DNA of 35,739 nt from JACJWR01 sp964627505 (GTDB taxonomy: Bacteria > Actinomycetota > Actinomycetes > S36-B12 > UBA10799), in the NCBI GenBank assembly GCA_964627505.1, contig CAZVKB010000016.1, positions 1-35,739 of the forward strand, in the 5' to 3' direction. Both the position numbers and the translations under genes were made by a program. Positions 1 through 7,195 of this stretch are shown here, piece by piece. The stretch's first letter is position 1. Each line of letters opens with the position of its first letter. The notes under the pieces were generated by a model, which was not told the origin of the DNA, made no database searches, and saw only the letters and a list, made by a program, of their open reading frames with translations.

Positions 1-18
1 GGGGCACCCCCCATCGGT

Positions 19-246
19 GTGTGGATCGACTTCCTAGTGTTTCTGTGGGTGTTGATCGCATTGATGGTGGCATTGGCAATCTTCGTCGGCAGCTGGCTGG
101 TGTTCAGCCCGGCCCCGGATTCGACTGCTGGCGGCCTGACCCGGCAGTGGATTCAGCGTTTCAGCGGCAAGCCCACGGAGAGCACCGACCCAACGAGTGG
201 TACCGATCCCGCTGGCCGCGCCGAGCCCGCCCCGCCTGCGGAGTAG
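19..246 (+). CDS. Small single-span membrane protein, hypothetical (start uncertain)
   Basis: I do not recognise this 75-residue protein. Residues about 4-30 are a hydrophobic helix (L/V/A/I-rich, ending in W-L-V-F), followed by a polar tail rich in Pro, Thr, Ser and Glu, so it is probably anchored by one N-terminal membrane segment with a short disordered cytoplasmic or external tail. The GTG at 19 follows no clear ribosome binding site, and the frame stays open to the window edge, so the true start may lie upstream of the window. It ends 32 bases before the convergent 499-residue gene. Coding-like third-position G/C bias and the clear membrane segment support it as real; function unknown. 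Confidence 0.5.
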   Translation: MWIDFLVFLWVLIALMVALAIFVGSWLVFSPAPDSTAGGLTRQWIQRFSGKPTESTDPTSGTDPAGRAEPAPPAE

Positions 247-278
247 TCGAGCGGGTCGGGCCGGATTGTTCGGTCCAC

Positions 279-1778
279 TCAGGCGCGAGATTCGAACATG
301 CCGATGGCTGCTGCGAATCCCAGCACTGAGCGCGGTTCATATCCCGTGGTCCACAGCCCGCCATGGTTGGCAGCAGCTGAGAACAGGTCCATGGGGTTGT
401 CCAGAGGTACTTCCGGGTTGGCAGCGGCCAGCGGGTTGCGGAGATCGTGCACGAGCATGGCTGCCATCAGCGTGTTGGCGGTGCTCGGTTCAAACACTCG
501 GATCCCGAAGCGGTGTGCACCTGCGTAAGCTGCGGCCAGCGCCTTGTTCTTGACCACCGATTTGGTTCGGGTCGCTGGAGCCACGTTCAGCGATACCCGG
601 GTGCCGGCTTCGCGCGCCACGATTGCCCGCCAGCGCTGCAAGCGCTTGGCCAGGGCATAGTTGGGGCCTTGCTGTGGCACCAGGCAGTCGGCGATACCCA
701 CCTTGGGTCCGGCATCGGTGGTGACAGTGCGGGAGTAGTTGGGTTTGAATCCGCCCACCAGATGCAACGGCGCCTGCACGATTCGGGTGCGACGGTGCAA
801 CCAACGCGTGTGCGACATCTCCACTGCACGCCACGGCACTGCGAAGGCGTCGGTCGGGGTTGCCAGGAATGCCAGCATCAGGTCGGGCCGATCGGACAAT
901 CCCGCAGCAAGGGCATCAGCCGCCATGGACACTCGGACGTGCAAACCGCCATCGGCGTACAGGTAGTTGCCCAGAACCAGCGGTCCGGTCACCGATCGCA
1001 GTAACTCGAGCAGTTCGGGGGTGCTGCGCAGCAGGTCCACACCGGCCGCCTGCGCCAACCTTTCGTCGTCGTTCAGGGAAGTGGCGGCTACCGGCACGGG
1101 GACTTCCAGCGAGCCGGCGGATCCTCTGGTTTGCGCGATCAGCCGACGCCACACCTCTGGGCGTGGCAAATCAACCGCCAAAACTCGTCCACCCCAGCGC
1201 AGCAGCGAGAAAGCCGGACCCATTTCGGCTCCCGCCCCGAGCACGGCGACTGTCACATCGGAGGTGTCCAACCACTCAGGGTGCTGTGCCACGAGTCCCA
1301 CGGCAGCGGCAAAGCCGGGCTCGACGACGCCCTGGGCCACCCAGGTGTCTAGTTGTGACAACAGCGCATCGCCGGTGAGCCGCTTTCCTTCGTACGGGAC
1401 CACGAGTTGGTCCACTTTGGCACCCGCGCCGGTCACCAGCACTGATCGCAATGCTGGTTCTTGCGCAGGTTGCAGATCGCGAATCGGGATGCTGACATTC
1501 GGGGTGGTGAACCGCATGGTTGAGCGTAGGTAGTCCAGTCCCGCATGGCTGACTGCCAACGCCGCGTCCGCACTGGTGGCGGAGATCTCCGTGAGTTGGC
1601 GGAAGGGACGGATGTACTCCTCGCGCCACTTCGACGTGGCAGCGATTCGCGCCCCGAGTCGCTTATCGACCACAATTGCAGCGGCAGCGCAGGCCTCGCG
1701 ACCAACTCGGGAGGTGCTCACAACGCCATCGACTTGGGGAAATACGACTCCGAGATCGGTGTCTGCAGGGTTCGGCAT
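279..1778 (-). CDS. Unrecognised 499-residue protein with a Rossmann-like nucleotide-binding segment
   Basis: Full-length ORF with normal high-GC codon use. No family name can be given from sequence alone. Residues about 175-206 hold a strand-glycine-helix-strand pattern (VAVLGAGAEMG, then GGRVLAVDLP), which resembles a dinucleotide or SAM binding Rossmann core. There is no signal peptide and no convincing membrane helix, so it is probably cytoplasmic. Conserved-looking polar blocks (KWREEYIRPFRQL near 50-62, GGFKPNYSRT near 340) suggest an enzyme. The ATG is preceded by TAGGGT and a 6-nt spacer and by no Shine-Dalgarno, suggesting a leaderless mRNA. The TetR gene lies just upstream in the same orientation. 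A distant dehydrogenase or methyltransferase is possible. Confidence 0.75.
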   Translation of the reverse strand: MPNPADTDLGVVFPQVDGVVSTSRVGREACAAAAIVVDKRLGARIAATSKWREEYIRPFRQLTEISATSADAALAVSHAGLDYLRSTMRFTTPNVSIPIRDLQPAQEPALRSVLVTGAGAKVDQLVVPYEGKRLTGDALLSQLDTWVAQGVVEPGFAAAVGLVAQHPEWLDTSDVTVAVLGAGAEMGPAFSLLRWGGRVLAVDLPRPEVWRRLIAQTRGSAGSLEVPVPVAATSLNDDERLAQAAGVDLLRSTPELLELLRSVTGPLVLGNYLYADGGLHVRVSMAADALAAGLSDRPDLMLAFLATPTDAFAVPWRAVEMSHTRWLHRRTRIVQAPLHLVGGFKPNYSRTVTTDAGPKVGIADCLVPQQGPNYALAKRLQRWRAIVAREAGTRVSLNVAPATRTKSVVKNKALAAAYAGAHRFGIRVFEPSTANTLMAAMLVHDLRNPLAAANPEVPLDNPMDLFSAAANHGGLWTTGYEPRSVLGFAAAIGMFESRA

Positions 1779-1784
1779 CCCGTC

Positions 1785-1790
1785 ACCCTA
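1785..1790 (-). promoter_or_regulatory. Putative leaderless -10 hexamer of the 499-residue gene
   Basis: On the minus strand TAGGGT is followed by exactly 6 nt (GACGGG) and the ATG at 1778. This matches the TANNNT -10 element whose transcription start falls at the start codon, an arrangement known from leaderless actinobacterial mRNAs. No ribosome binding site precedes the ATG. Inferred from spacing only. Confidence 0.5.
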
Positions 1791-1837
1791 GTGGGACTGC
1801 GGCCCGGTTGGCCCGATCAGCAAGCCGAGCGGCTGAG

Positions 1838-1863
1838 GTGGTTCGGGCCGAAGTGGTTCGGGC
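1838..1863. repeat. Two 11-bp direct repeats between the TetR gene and the 499-residue gene
   Basis: GTGGTTCGGGC occurs perfectly at 1838-1848 and 1853-1863, a 15-bp period. The repeats lie after the TetR stop and 48 bp or more before the putative -10 of the downstream gene, so they could be an upstream operator. TetR proteins usually bind palindromes, so the link is weak. Confidence 0.35.
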
Positions 1864-1885
1864 GAGGGGCTCGCAGCAGACTTGG

Positions 1886-2503
1886 TCAAGCGCTGGTGAG
1901 CTCGGGCAGCAGCCGCACCGCCAACCAGGCGAACATGCCCGGAGTCTGTTCCGGGTGCGTGCTGGGAGACATCAGATAGCTGATCAGCAGCCGGACCAAC
2001 GCATCCACGGCTTCGCTGACCTGATCAGCAGGCGTATTCGGACATTGCCGCGAAAACCAGCGCACCGTTCCGTCAGTGAGAATCGACAGGATAGTTTCCG
2101 CACGAACCGTGATGAATGTCAGCAGCGTGTCGCTGTGCGAACCCTCTCGCCCAGAAGTCAATATCGCCAGCAGAATCGGGCTGCGCTGCGCCTCGCTCAT
2201 GACGAATTCGACCGCCGCCTCAATCGCCGGCAGCGGCTGGTCCCCCGACGCCTGCAAAATCTGGTCAATCCCGGCGAGGAACTTCTCCGCTTCAGCCATC
2301 ACCAACGCCTCGGCCAAGCCTTCCTTGCACCCGAACTCCGCATATAACGTCGGCCGGCTTACTCCCACCGCCTTGGCAACGTCGGCCATGTGCACACGAT
2401 CCCAACCCACTTCCGCAAGTTGCTGCGCCGCCACCGCCAACGCCTGCTCGCGCACTGTGCGGCGGAAGGCCGAGTGCGGGTCCAATGCGGGTTCGGGTGG
2501 CAT
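1886..2503 (-). CDS. TetR-family transcriptional regulator
   Basis: A 205-residue protein of typical TetR length. Residues about 13-60 form the DNA-binding domain, with the helix-turn-helix around MADVAKAVGVSRPTLYAEFG, the hallmark TetR segment. The remaining helices form a ligand-binding and dimerisation domain with no recognisable specificity. I chose the ATG at 2503 because a GGAG lies 5 nt upstream (2509-2512); the frame could extend to a GTG at 2545, but nothing there resembles a ribosome binding site. It is divergent from the first pilin-like gene and sits upstream of the 499-residue gene in the same orientation, so either could be its target. Ligand unknown. Confidence 0.88.
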   Translation of the reverse strand: MPPEPALDPHSAFRRTVREQALAVAAQQLAEVGWDRVHMADVAKAVGVSRPTLYAEFGCKEGLAEALVMAEAEKFLAGIDQILQASGDQPLPAIEAAVEFVMSEAQRSPILLAILTSGREGSHSDTLLTFITVRAETILSILTDGTVRWFSRQCPNTPADQVSEAVDALVRLLISYLMSPSTHPEQTPGMFAWLAVRLLPELTSA

Positions 2504-2566
2504 CGCTACTCCAGATAAGTCCACGAAAGGGATGTCGTTGCGCACGCTAGATTTCGGTTCACGTGC

Positions 2567-2572
2567 AGTCTA
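2567..2572 (-). promoter_or_regulatory. Candidate -10 of the TetR gene
   Basis: TAGACT on the minus strand fits TANNNT and would give a transcript starting near 2560 with a leader of about 57 nt. No good -35 is visible, so this is a weak call. Confidence 0.25.
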
Positions 2573-2675
2573 CTTCGCTGCCGAACGCAACGCCCAGGCT
2601 TGACCGGACTGTGTCCGAAACCAAATCGAGCCTGGCACCCCATCCCAATCCACCCAATCAAGATCACGGAGAGCC

Positions 2676-2681
2676 TAAAGT
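2676..2681 (+). promoter_or_regulatory. Candidate -10 before the first pilin-like gene
   Basis: TAAAGT is followed by exactly 7 nt and an in-frame GTG at 2689, the spacing seen before other genes here that look leaderless. It competes with a conventional start: GGAGAG (2668-2673) lies 6 nt before the GTG at 2680. Both readings give nearly the same protein. Confidence 0.35.
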
Positions 2682-3435
2682 GTCTGCCGTGAGGACCAAG
2701 GTCGCGGACGCGATGCGCATCGTCGCCCGCGACGACGGCCTTTTCCTGAGCAAAGGCGTGATCATCTCGATCATCGTGGCGCTCGTCGTCCTGATCGCCA
2801 CACCCACCCTGATCGCTCAGCGTCGCGAGGCCAACCTGGTGCGCGCCAAGTCCATGATGAACGAACTCGCGCAGGAGGCCATGCTCAGCATGATCGCCGG
2901 CGAGGACGGGACCAAGATCCAAGAGGACGTCAGTGCACGCGCCCGTTCTGGTGTCGCAGTTCGATACGACGCCAACGCGGCATCCACCGGCCAGGACGAT
3001 GTTGTGGCCATGCTGTTCCCGGCTGCTGCACCCACCTCCATGACGGGAGTGGTACTCGTACGTGGCGGCGAGTGTGTGATCGTCACCGCCGACGTCACAA
3101 GCGGATTCGGCACCGCAGAGTTGGTATCGCCAGCCGTCCCTGACTACCAATGCACCCCGAGCAGCGCCACCACTCCGGCAGCGAACGTGGTAGTCACCCA
3201 AACCGAACCGGAAGCTCCACATCTCGTGCTCTCCCCTGCGATCACCAACAAGGGCGGGCAACTGGTGAGAGACAGTGTCACGATCACCAGTGGCGGGGGC
3301 GAAGTAGTGGGCAGCACATTCTCCGGGTACATCCGCTTCCGCAAACCGGAAGGCGTCGGCACCACAGTGCTCACATTTGACTACGTCGTCGCGGGCACGG
3401 TGCTCCCAGGCACCCTCACAGTGAACTACTCCTGA
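2680..3435 (+). CDS. Type IV pilin-like protein with an atypical prepilin site
   Basis: A 251-residue protein clearly paralogous to the gene at 4645-5442. A short charged leader (residues 1-20) ends in DDG and is followed by LFLSK and a hydrophobic helix (about 27-46), then RREANLVRAKSMMNEL, the usual pilin N-terminal helix. Position +5 after the Gly is Lys instead of the nearly invariant Glu; an alternative cut after SKG also lacks it. The C-terminal domain shares with its paralogue a Cys pair (GGECVIV and DYQCTP), the IRFRKP block and the ending GTLTVNYS. The longer ORF start at 2563 is rejected because GTG 2680 has GGAGAG 6 nt upstream. No pilus assembly or prepilin peptidase genes are nearby. 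Function unknown; possibly a minor or non-processed pseudopilin. Confidence 0.72.
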   Translation: MSAVRTKVADAMRIVARDDGLFLSKGVIISIIVALVVLIATPTLIAQRREANLVRAKSMMNELAQEAMLSMIAGEDGTKIQEDVSARARSGVAVRYDANAASTGQDDVVAMLFPAAAPTSMTGVVLVRGGECVIVTADVTSGFGTAELVSPAVPDYQCTPSSATTPAANVVVTQTEPEAPHLVLSPAITNKGGQLVRDSVTITSGGGEVVGSTFSGYIRFRKPEGVGTTVLTFDYVVAGTVLPGTLTVNYS

Positions 3436-3449
3436 CTGCCTCCCAGGGT

Positions 3450-3465
3450 CCACCGATCACGGTGG
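3450..3465 (+). terminator. Short hairpin after the first pilin-like gene
   Basis: CCACCG-ATCA-CGGTGG forms a perfect 6-bp stem with a 4-nt loop, 15 nt after the stop codon. It is not followed by a T-run, so termination is only a possibility. Confidence 0.35.
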
Positions 3466-3506
3466 AACTCCGTCTAGTCGGACGACTGCACGTCACATTT
3501 CCCTTG

Positions 3507-4607
3507 CTAGTGTCGCGTGTCTGAAGTTGGTTGGCGGTTGGCCTTCTTGAGGATTTCGTCTGGCGTTTTGGTCCAGACGAAGGGGTGTTTGCGGTTGTTC
3601 CAGCCGGTGATGAATTGGCGGATCTTGGCGTTGAGGTCTTTCACGGAGGTGAATACGCCGCGGCGGATGGCTTGCCGGTCGATGATGCCGAACCACACTT
3701 CGACGAGGTTCAGCCAGGACCCGGAGGTGGGTGTGAAGTGCACGTGGAACCGAGGGTGCTTGGCCAGCCAGTCCTTGACTTCCGGAGTTTTGTGGGTGGC
3801 GTAGTTGTCCAACACCAGGTGCAGGTCCTGGCCGGGGTAGGCGCGGTCGAGTTGGCGCAGGAAGGACAGGAACTCCTGGCGGCGATGTTTCGGTTTCACC
3901 GCGGCAGTGACATGGCCAGTGGCGATCTCCAACGCGGCGAACAGCGTCGTGGTGCCGTGCCTCTTGTAGTCGTGGGTGCGCTTCTCGGCATCACCGAGGC
4001 GCATCGGCAGCATCGGTGCGGTCCGGTCCAGTGCCTGGATCTGGCTCTTCTCATCCACGCACAACACGATCGCGTTCTCCGGCGGGGCGAGGTACAAACC
4101 GACGACGTCGGTGACTTTCCCGACCAGTTCGGGGTCAGTCGAGAACTTGAACGTCTCGCAACGCCACGGCTGCACACCATAGGCGCGCCACGCCCGCGCG
4201 ACCGTCGCGTTACCGATCCCCAGATGCTCGGCCAGCAGGCGTGAGGACCAATGCGTCACGCCGTACTTCTTCGGCGGCCGGCGCAATGTCGCCGCGATGA
4301 TCCGCTCGTCATCAACCTGCTTGGGCCGACCCGACCGAGGCGCATCATCCAGTCCAGCCAACCCGGCTTCGGCATACCGTTTACGCCACTTCCACACCGA
4401 CGTCGTCGTGGTCCCCACCTCGGCCGCGATCCGCGCATTCGCCACACCCTGCGAGGCCAACAGCACGATCCGGGCCCGTTGGACCAGACCCGCCCGAATC
4501 GACGTCGAGCGCACCCATGACCCCAGCACCTCCCCATCGCCGTCGCGGAGCACCAAAGCAGGAGCAGGAGAATTCGCCATATCCCCATTCTCCCAAACAC
4601 CAACCAT
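3507..4607 (-). CDS. IS630-family DDE transposase
   Basis: A 366-residue transposase. The N-terminus (about 35-150) has two helix-turn-helix-like regions typical of IS630 (residues 58-80 and 115-145). The catalytic domain shows the DDE set: Asp185 in VDEKSQIQ, Asp267 in LVLDNYATHK, and Glu303 in SGSWLNLVEVWF. An ATG at 4580 (residue 10) is a possible alternative start, with GGGAG 9 nt upstream. The stop codon TAG is not inside the element: its T and A come from the target duplication and its G from the neighbouring chromosome (3507). Catalytic residues and reading frame are intact, so it is probably active. Confidence 0.93.
   Translation of the reverse strand: MVGVWENGDMANSPAPALVLRDGDGEVLGSWVRSTSIRAGLVQRARIVLLASQGVANARIAAEVGTTTTSVWKWRKRYAEAGLAGLDDAPRSGRPKQVDDERIIAATLRRPPKKYGVTHWSSRLLAEHLGIGNATVARAWRAYGVQPWRCETFKFSTDPELVGKVTDVVGLYLAPPENAIVLCVDEKSQIQALDRTAPMLPMRLGDAEKRTHDYKRHGTTTLFAALEIATGHVTAAVKPKHRRQEFLSFLRQLDRAYPGQDLHLVLDNYATHKTPEVKDWLAKHPRFHVHFTPTSGSWLNLVEVWFGIIDRQAIRRGVFTSVKDLNAKIRQFITGWNNRKHPFVWTKTPDEILKKANRQPTSDTRH
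3510..3521 (+). repeat. IS630 terminal inverted repeat, left
   Basis: GTGTCGCGTGTC matches perfectly the reverse complement of 4620-4631. The preceding TA (3508-3509) is the target duplication. Confidence 0.88.
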
Positions 4608-4619
4608 TTAGGAACTAAC

Positions 4620-4631
4620 GACACGCGACAC
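4620..4631 (-). repeat. IS630 terminal inverted repeat, right
   Basis: GACACGCGACAC is the reverse complement of the left end. Together with the following TA and host sequence it creates the 10-bp palindrome ACACTAGTGT (4628-4637). Confidence 0.88.
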
Positions 4632-4637
4632 TAGTGT
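4628..4637. promoter_or_regulatory. Symmetric -10-like site at the IS/pilin junction
   Basis: ACACTAGTGT reads TAGTGT on both strands. On the plus strand TAGTGT (4632-4637) is followed by exactly 7 nt and the in-frame GTG at 4645, as expected for a leaderless pilin mRNA. On the minus strand it would start transcription near 4621, just upstream of the transposase start codons. In the empty site the hexamer was preceded by TGC (an extended -10); after insertion that upstream sequence is replaced by the IS end. Inference from sequence only. Confidence 0.4.
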
Positions 4638-4644
4638 GCGATGT

Positions 4645-5442
4645 GTGCTACGCCTGCCCGAATGCGCGCCGCAGAGCAACCCCGCACGTTTGCGAGGCGC
4701 GCGCGACCATGGGCTGACTCTGATCGAAGTCCTGATTGTGGTGATCATCCTCGGGATACTCATCGGGATCGCCATTCCGTTGTTCATGGTCCAGCGCCAG
4801 AAAGCCGAACTCACCTCTGCCACCGAAATGATGAATACGCTCGCCCAGTCGGCACTACGGGAGATGGTGGACTCGGCAGACGCCAGCGCCGTTCGCGCCG
4901 AGGTCGACCTGCAAGCCCGCGGCGACACCACTGTGCGCTACACCGCCGGCGCCTCGACCGGTAAGAACGACGTCGTGGCGACCCTCGTCCCCGACGGCGG
5001 CCCCACCGATCCACCACCCACCGCCTGGGCCGGTGCCGTGCTGGTCCGCAGCGGCGTGTGCGTGTTCGTGATCGCAGATGTGGTCAACGGCTATGAGAAC
5101 GCCTACGTCGTCACCCCCGCGCTACCCGACAACCAATGCACACCGGCTGGCGCGGTTGTCCCCACAGCTGATGTCACCGTCGCGCAAACGTCAAATGTCT
5201 CACAGCACAAGGTGCTCTCGGACGAAATCCTCAGCTTGGGCGGTGCGCTGGTGCCCGGCAGCGCTGTCATCACCTCTGGCGCTGGCACCATCCAGGGCGC
5301 CGTCACCATCGACTCCATCCGGTTCCGCAAACCCAATCCGCCCGGCGGTGGCGGCAGTGGCAGTGGCACCACCATCATCACCTTCGACTACACCGTCGCC
5401 GGCACGACATACCAAGGCACGCTCACTGTGAACTACTCCTGA
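4645..5442 (+). CDS. Type IV pilin-like protein with classical prepilin signal
   Basis: A 265-residue prepilin. A leader of about 23 residues ends in RDHG, followed by LTLIE and a long hydrophobic helix (VLIVVIILGILIGIAIPLF), the canonical prepilin peptidase site with Glu at +5. The rest is an extracytoplasmic domain with a Cys pair (SGVCVFV and DNQCTP, a likely disulfide) and a C-terminal beta-rich module shared with the paralogue (IRFRKP, TFDYTVAGT, GTLTVNYS). Relative to that paralogue it has a Gly/Ser-rich insertion (NPPGGGGSGSG) inside the module. I prefer GTG 4645, placed 7 nt after TAGTGT; GTG 4636 is also in frame and neither has a ribosome binding site. The IS630 element lies immediately upstream, so its native promoter upstream region is displaced. 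Confidence 0.78.
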   Translation: MLRLPECAPQSNPARLRGARDHGLTLIEVLIVVIILGILIGIAIPLFMVQRQKAELTSATEMMNTLAQSALREMVDSADASAVRAEVDLQARGDTTVRYTAGASTGKNDVVATLVPDGGPTDPPPTAWAGAVLVRSGVCVFVIADVVNGYENAYVVTPALPDNQCTPAGAVVPTADVTVAQTSNVSQHKVLSDEILSLGGALVPGSAVITSGAGTIQGAVTIDSIRFRKPNPPGGGGSGSGTTIITFDYTVAGTTYQGTLTVNYS

Positions 5443-5587
5443 AGTGCCTCAGCGCCACACGTAGGCCATTGGTCCCTCATCGTGCCGAGCCGCGATGTCG
5501 AGTTCGACCTTAGTTGTGCAAACAATCAGACGAATTGGCGCAGCGTGATCAGCAGCGTCAAGCCGCCGGTCGAGGAAAGAGCCAACA

Positions 5588-7195
5588 ATGATGTTCACCC
5601 CTGTTCTGCGGGCGATGGCGGCGGTGAGCGCCGCGGTTTTCGTCGGCGGCACCATCTTAAGCGGCTGTGCCAGCACTCAGAGCGATGCACCCGCATTCCC
5701 TACCGCCACGGCCCCGATCGGCAATCCCAACGCCCTCACGGCAGTGGCCACCAGCGAAGAGCGCATCAACGATGCCATCGCCGCCCTTGACGGAATCGTC
5801 CAGCAAGCGATGGCCGACACCGGCATCCCCGGTGTGTCCGTGGCAGTGGTGCACAACGGCGAACCCGCATACGTCAAGGGGTTTGGCGTTGCCGATGTCG
5901 ACACCGGCGCACCGGTCAACGCCGACACGACGTTCCAACTCGCCTCCGTCTCCAAACCAGTCGGGGCGAGCGTGGTGTCGTCGGTGGTTGGTACGGGTGA
6001 GGTGAGCTGGGATGACCCGGTGGTGACCCACTTGCCGGAGTTCCAGCTTTCCGACCCCTGGGTGACCGCCCACACCACGATCGGCGACGTCTACGCCATG
6101 CGTTCGGGCATCCCGCATCAAGCTGGCGATGACCTGGAGGAACTCGGCTACGACCGCATGCAAATCATCGAACGTTTCCGACTGCTGCCGCTGTCCCCAT
6201 TTCGAGCCCAAAGCCTGTACACCAACTTCGGCCTCACCGCGGGAGCCGAGGCCGTCGCCCGCGCCACCGGAGTGCCGTGGGAGGAACTCTCCCGGCAGCG
6301 CATCTACGAACCCTTGGGGATGAGTCGCACGACCTCGGTGTACGACGAATTCCTGGCGCAGGACAATCGCGCCACACTGCATGTACCGGAAGGCGACGCC
6401 TGGGTGACCAACGGCAATCGTAAGGAACAAGCCCAAGCACCGGCTGGCACAGTGAGTTCGAGTGCCAACGACTTCGCCAAGTGGATGATCATGGAGTTGG
6501 GGAACGGCTCGTTCGCCGGCACACAAGTGGTGGCGGAGGCGGCCCTGGCGGAATCCCGAGTGCCCCGCATCGTCAGCGAGGTGCAAACCGATCCGGCAGC
6601 CCGCACACCCGACTACGGCTACGGCATCGGCATCCGCACCGATGCCACCGGCCGCGTGCGCTACGGATTCAGCGGTGCCTACTCCGCCGGGGCGGCCACG
6701 CACTTTACGCTGCTGCCCTCTGAGAACCTCGGTATCTCCGTCTTCACCAACGGTTTCCCGCTGGGCACCGCCGAGGGCATTGCGTATGAATTCCTCGATC
6801 GAGCCGAGACCGGCACCACCACCACGGACTGGTACGCGGAGTTCGCCAAGACCTTCAGCGGCGCCCTCGGAGCTCAAGCCCCCACCCCGGCGCCGGTACC
6901 ATCCAACGCCACCCCCGCGGCTCCGCTTGCAGCATTCACCGGCACCTACGCGAACGACTACTACGGTCCCGCAGTGATCACGGCCGACGGCAATGGCGGG
7001 CTCGTTGCCACGCTAGGTCCGAAGCAGACTCAAATAGCGCTCATCCCAGCCGGCGGCGCGGAGTTTGTCACTCCGCTCCCAGACGGCTCCGGGGTCCCGT
7101 CTGCCACCTTCACCTTGACCGATGGCACCCCGGACACCGTGACATTCGTCGCCTTGCAAGCACCTGATAACTCAGTCTTCCGTCGCGCTAACTGA
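5588..7195 (+). CDS. Serine beta-lactamase-like (class C / CubicO family) lipoprotein
   Basis: A 535-residue predicted lipoprotein: a hydrophobic signal peptide ends in a lipobox (LSGC, Cys27), so it should be lipidated by Lgt and anchored outside the membrane. Residues about 60-410 are a beta-lactamase/penicillin-binding-protein-like serine hydrolase fold with the nucleophile motif SVSK (Ser120, Lys123) and the second motif YTN (211-213). The third motif reads FSG (361-363) where the family usually has HxG or KTG. A C-terminal beta domain (about 445-535) resembles the DUF3471-type tail of these enzymes. GAGGAAAG lies shortly before the ATG pair. Substrate unknown: peptidase, esterase or D-amino-acid amidase are all possible; true antibiotic resistance is not implied. 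It overlaps the convergent VOC gene by 24 nt. Confidence 0.87.
   Translation: MMFTPVLRAMAAVSAAVFVGGTILSGCASTQSDAPAFPTATAPIGNPNALTAVATSEERINDAIAALDGIVQQAMADTGIPGVSVAVVHNGEPAYVKGFGVADVDTGAPVNADTTFQLASVSKPVGASVVSSVVGTGEVSWDDPVVTHLPEFQLSDPWVTAHTTIGDVYAMRSGIPHQAGDDLEELGYDRMQIIERFRLLPLSPFRAQSLYTNFGLTAGAEAVARATGVPWEELSRQRIYEPLGMSRTTSVYDEFLAQDNRATLHVPEGDAWVTNGNRKEQAQAPAGTVSSSANDFAKWMIMELGNGSFAGTQVVAEAALAESRVPRIVSEVQTDPAARTPDYGYGIGIRTDATGRVRYGFSGAYSAGAATHFTLLPSENLGISVFTNGFPLGTAEGIAYEFLDRAETGTTTTDWYAEFAKTFSGALGAQAPTPAPVPSNATPAAPLAAFTGTYANDYYGPAVITADGNGGLVATLGPKQTQIALIPAGGAEFVTPLPDGSGVPSATFTLTDGTPDTVTFVALQAPDNSVFRRAN

Larger units (their letters stand above)
3510..4631 (-). mobile_element. IS630-family insertion sequence, complete, with TA target duplication
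   Basis: A 1122-bp element bounded by perfect 12-bp inverted repeats: GTGTCGCGTGTC at 3510-3521 and its complement at 4620-4631. It is flanked on both sides by TA (3508-3509 and 4632-4633), the target duplication expected of the IS630/Tc1/mariner group. It carries one intact transposase. It lies between two paralogous pilin-like genes, which in the unoccupied site would have been 76 nt apart (first stop to the GTG at 4636). Intact ends and ORF suggest a recent insertion. Confidence 0.9.

Noticed and set aside
2563..2679. Longer start for the first pilin-like gene
   Set aside because: The 39 extra residues are Pro/Ser-rich without similarity, and a good ribosome binding site lies before GTG 2680.
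5657..6877. 406-codon minus-strand frame across the beta-lactamase-like gene
   Set aside because: Antisense shadow; Gly/Arg/His-rich composition typical of a wrong frame.
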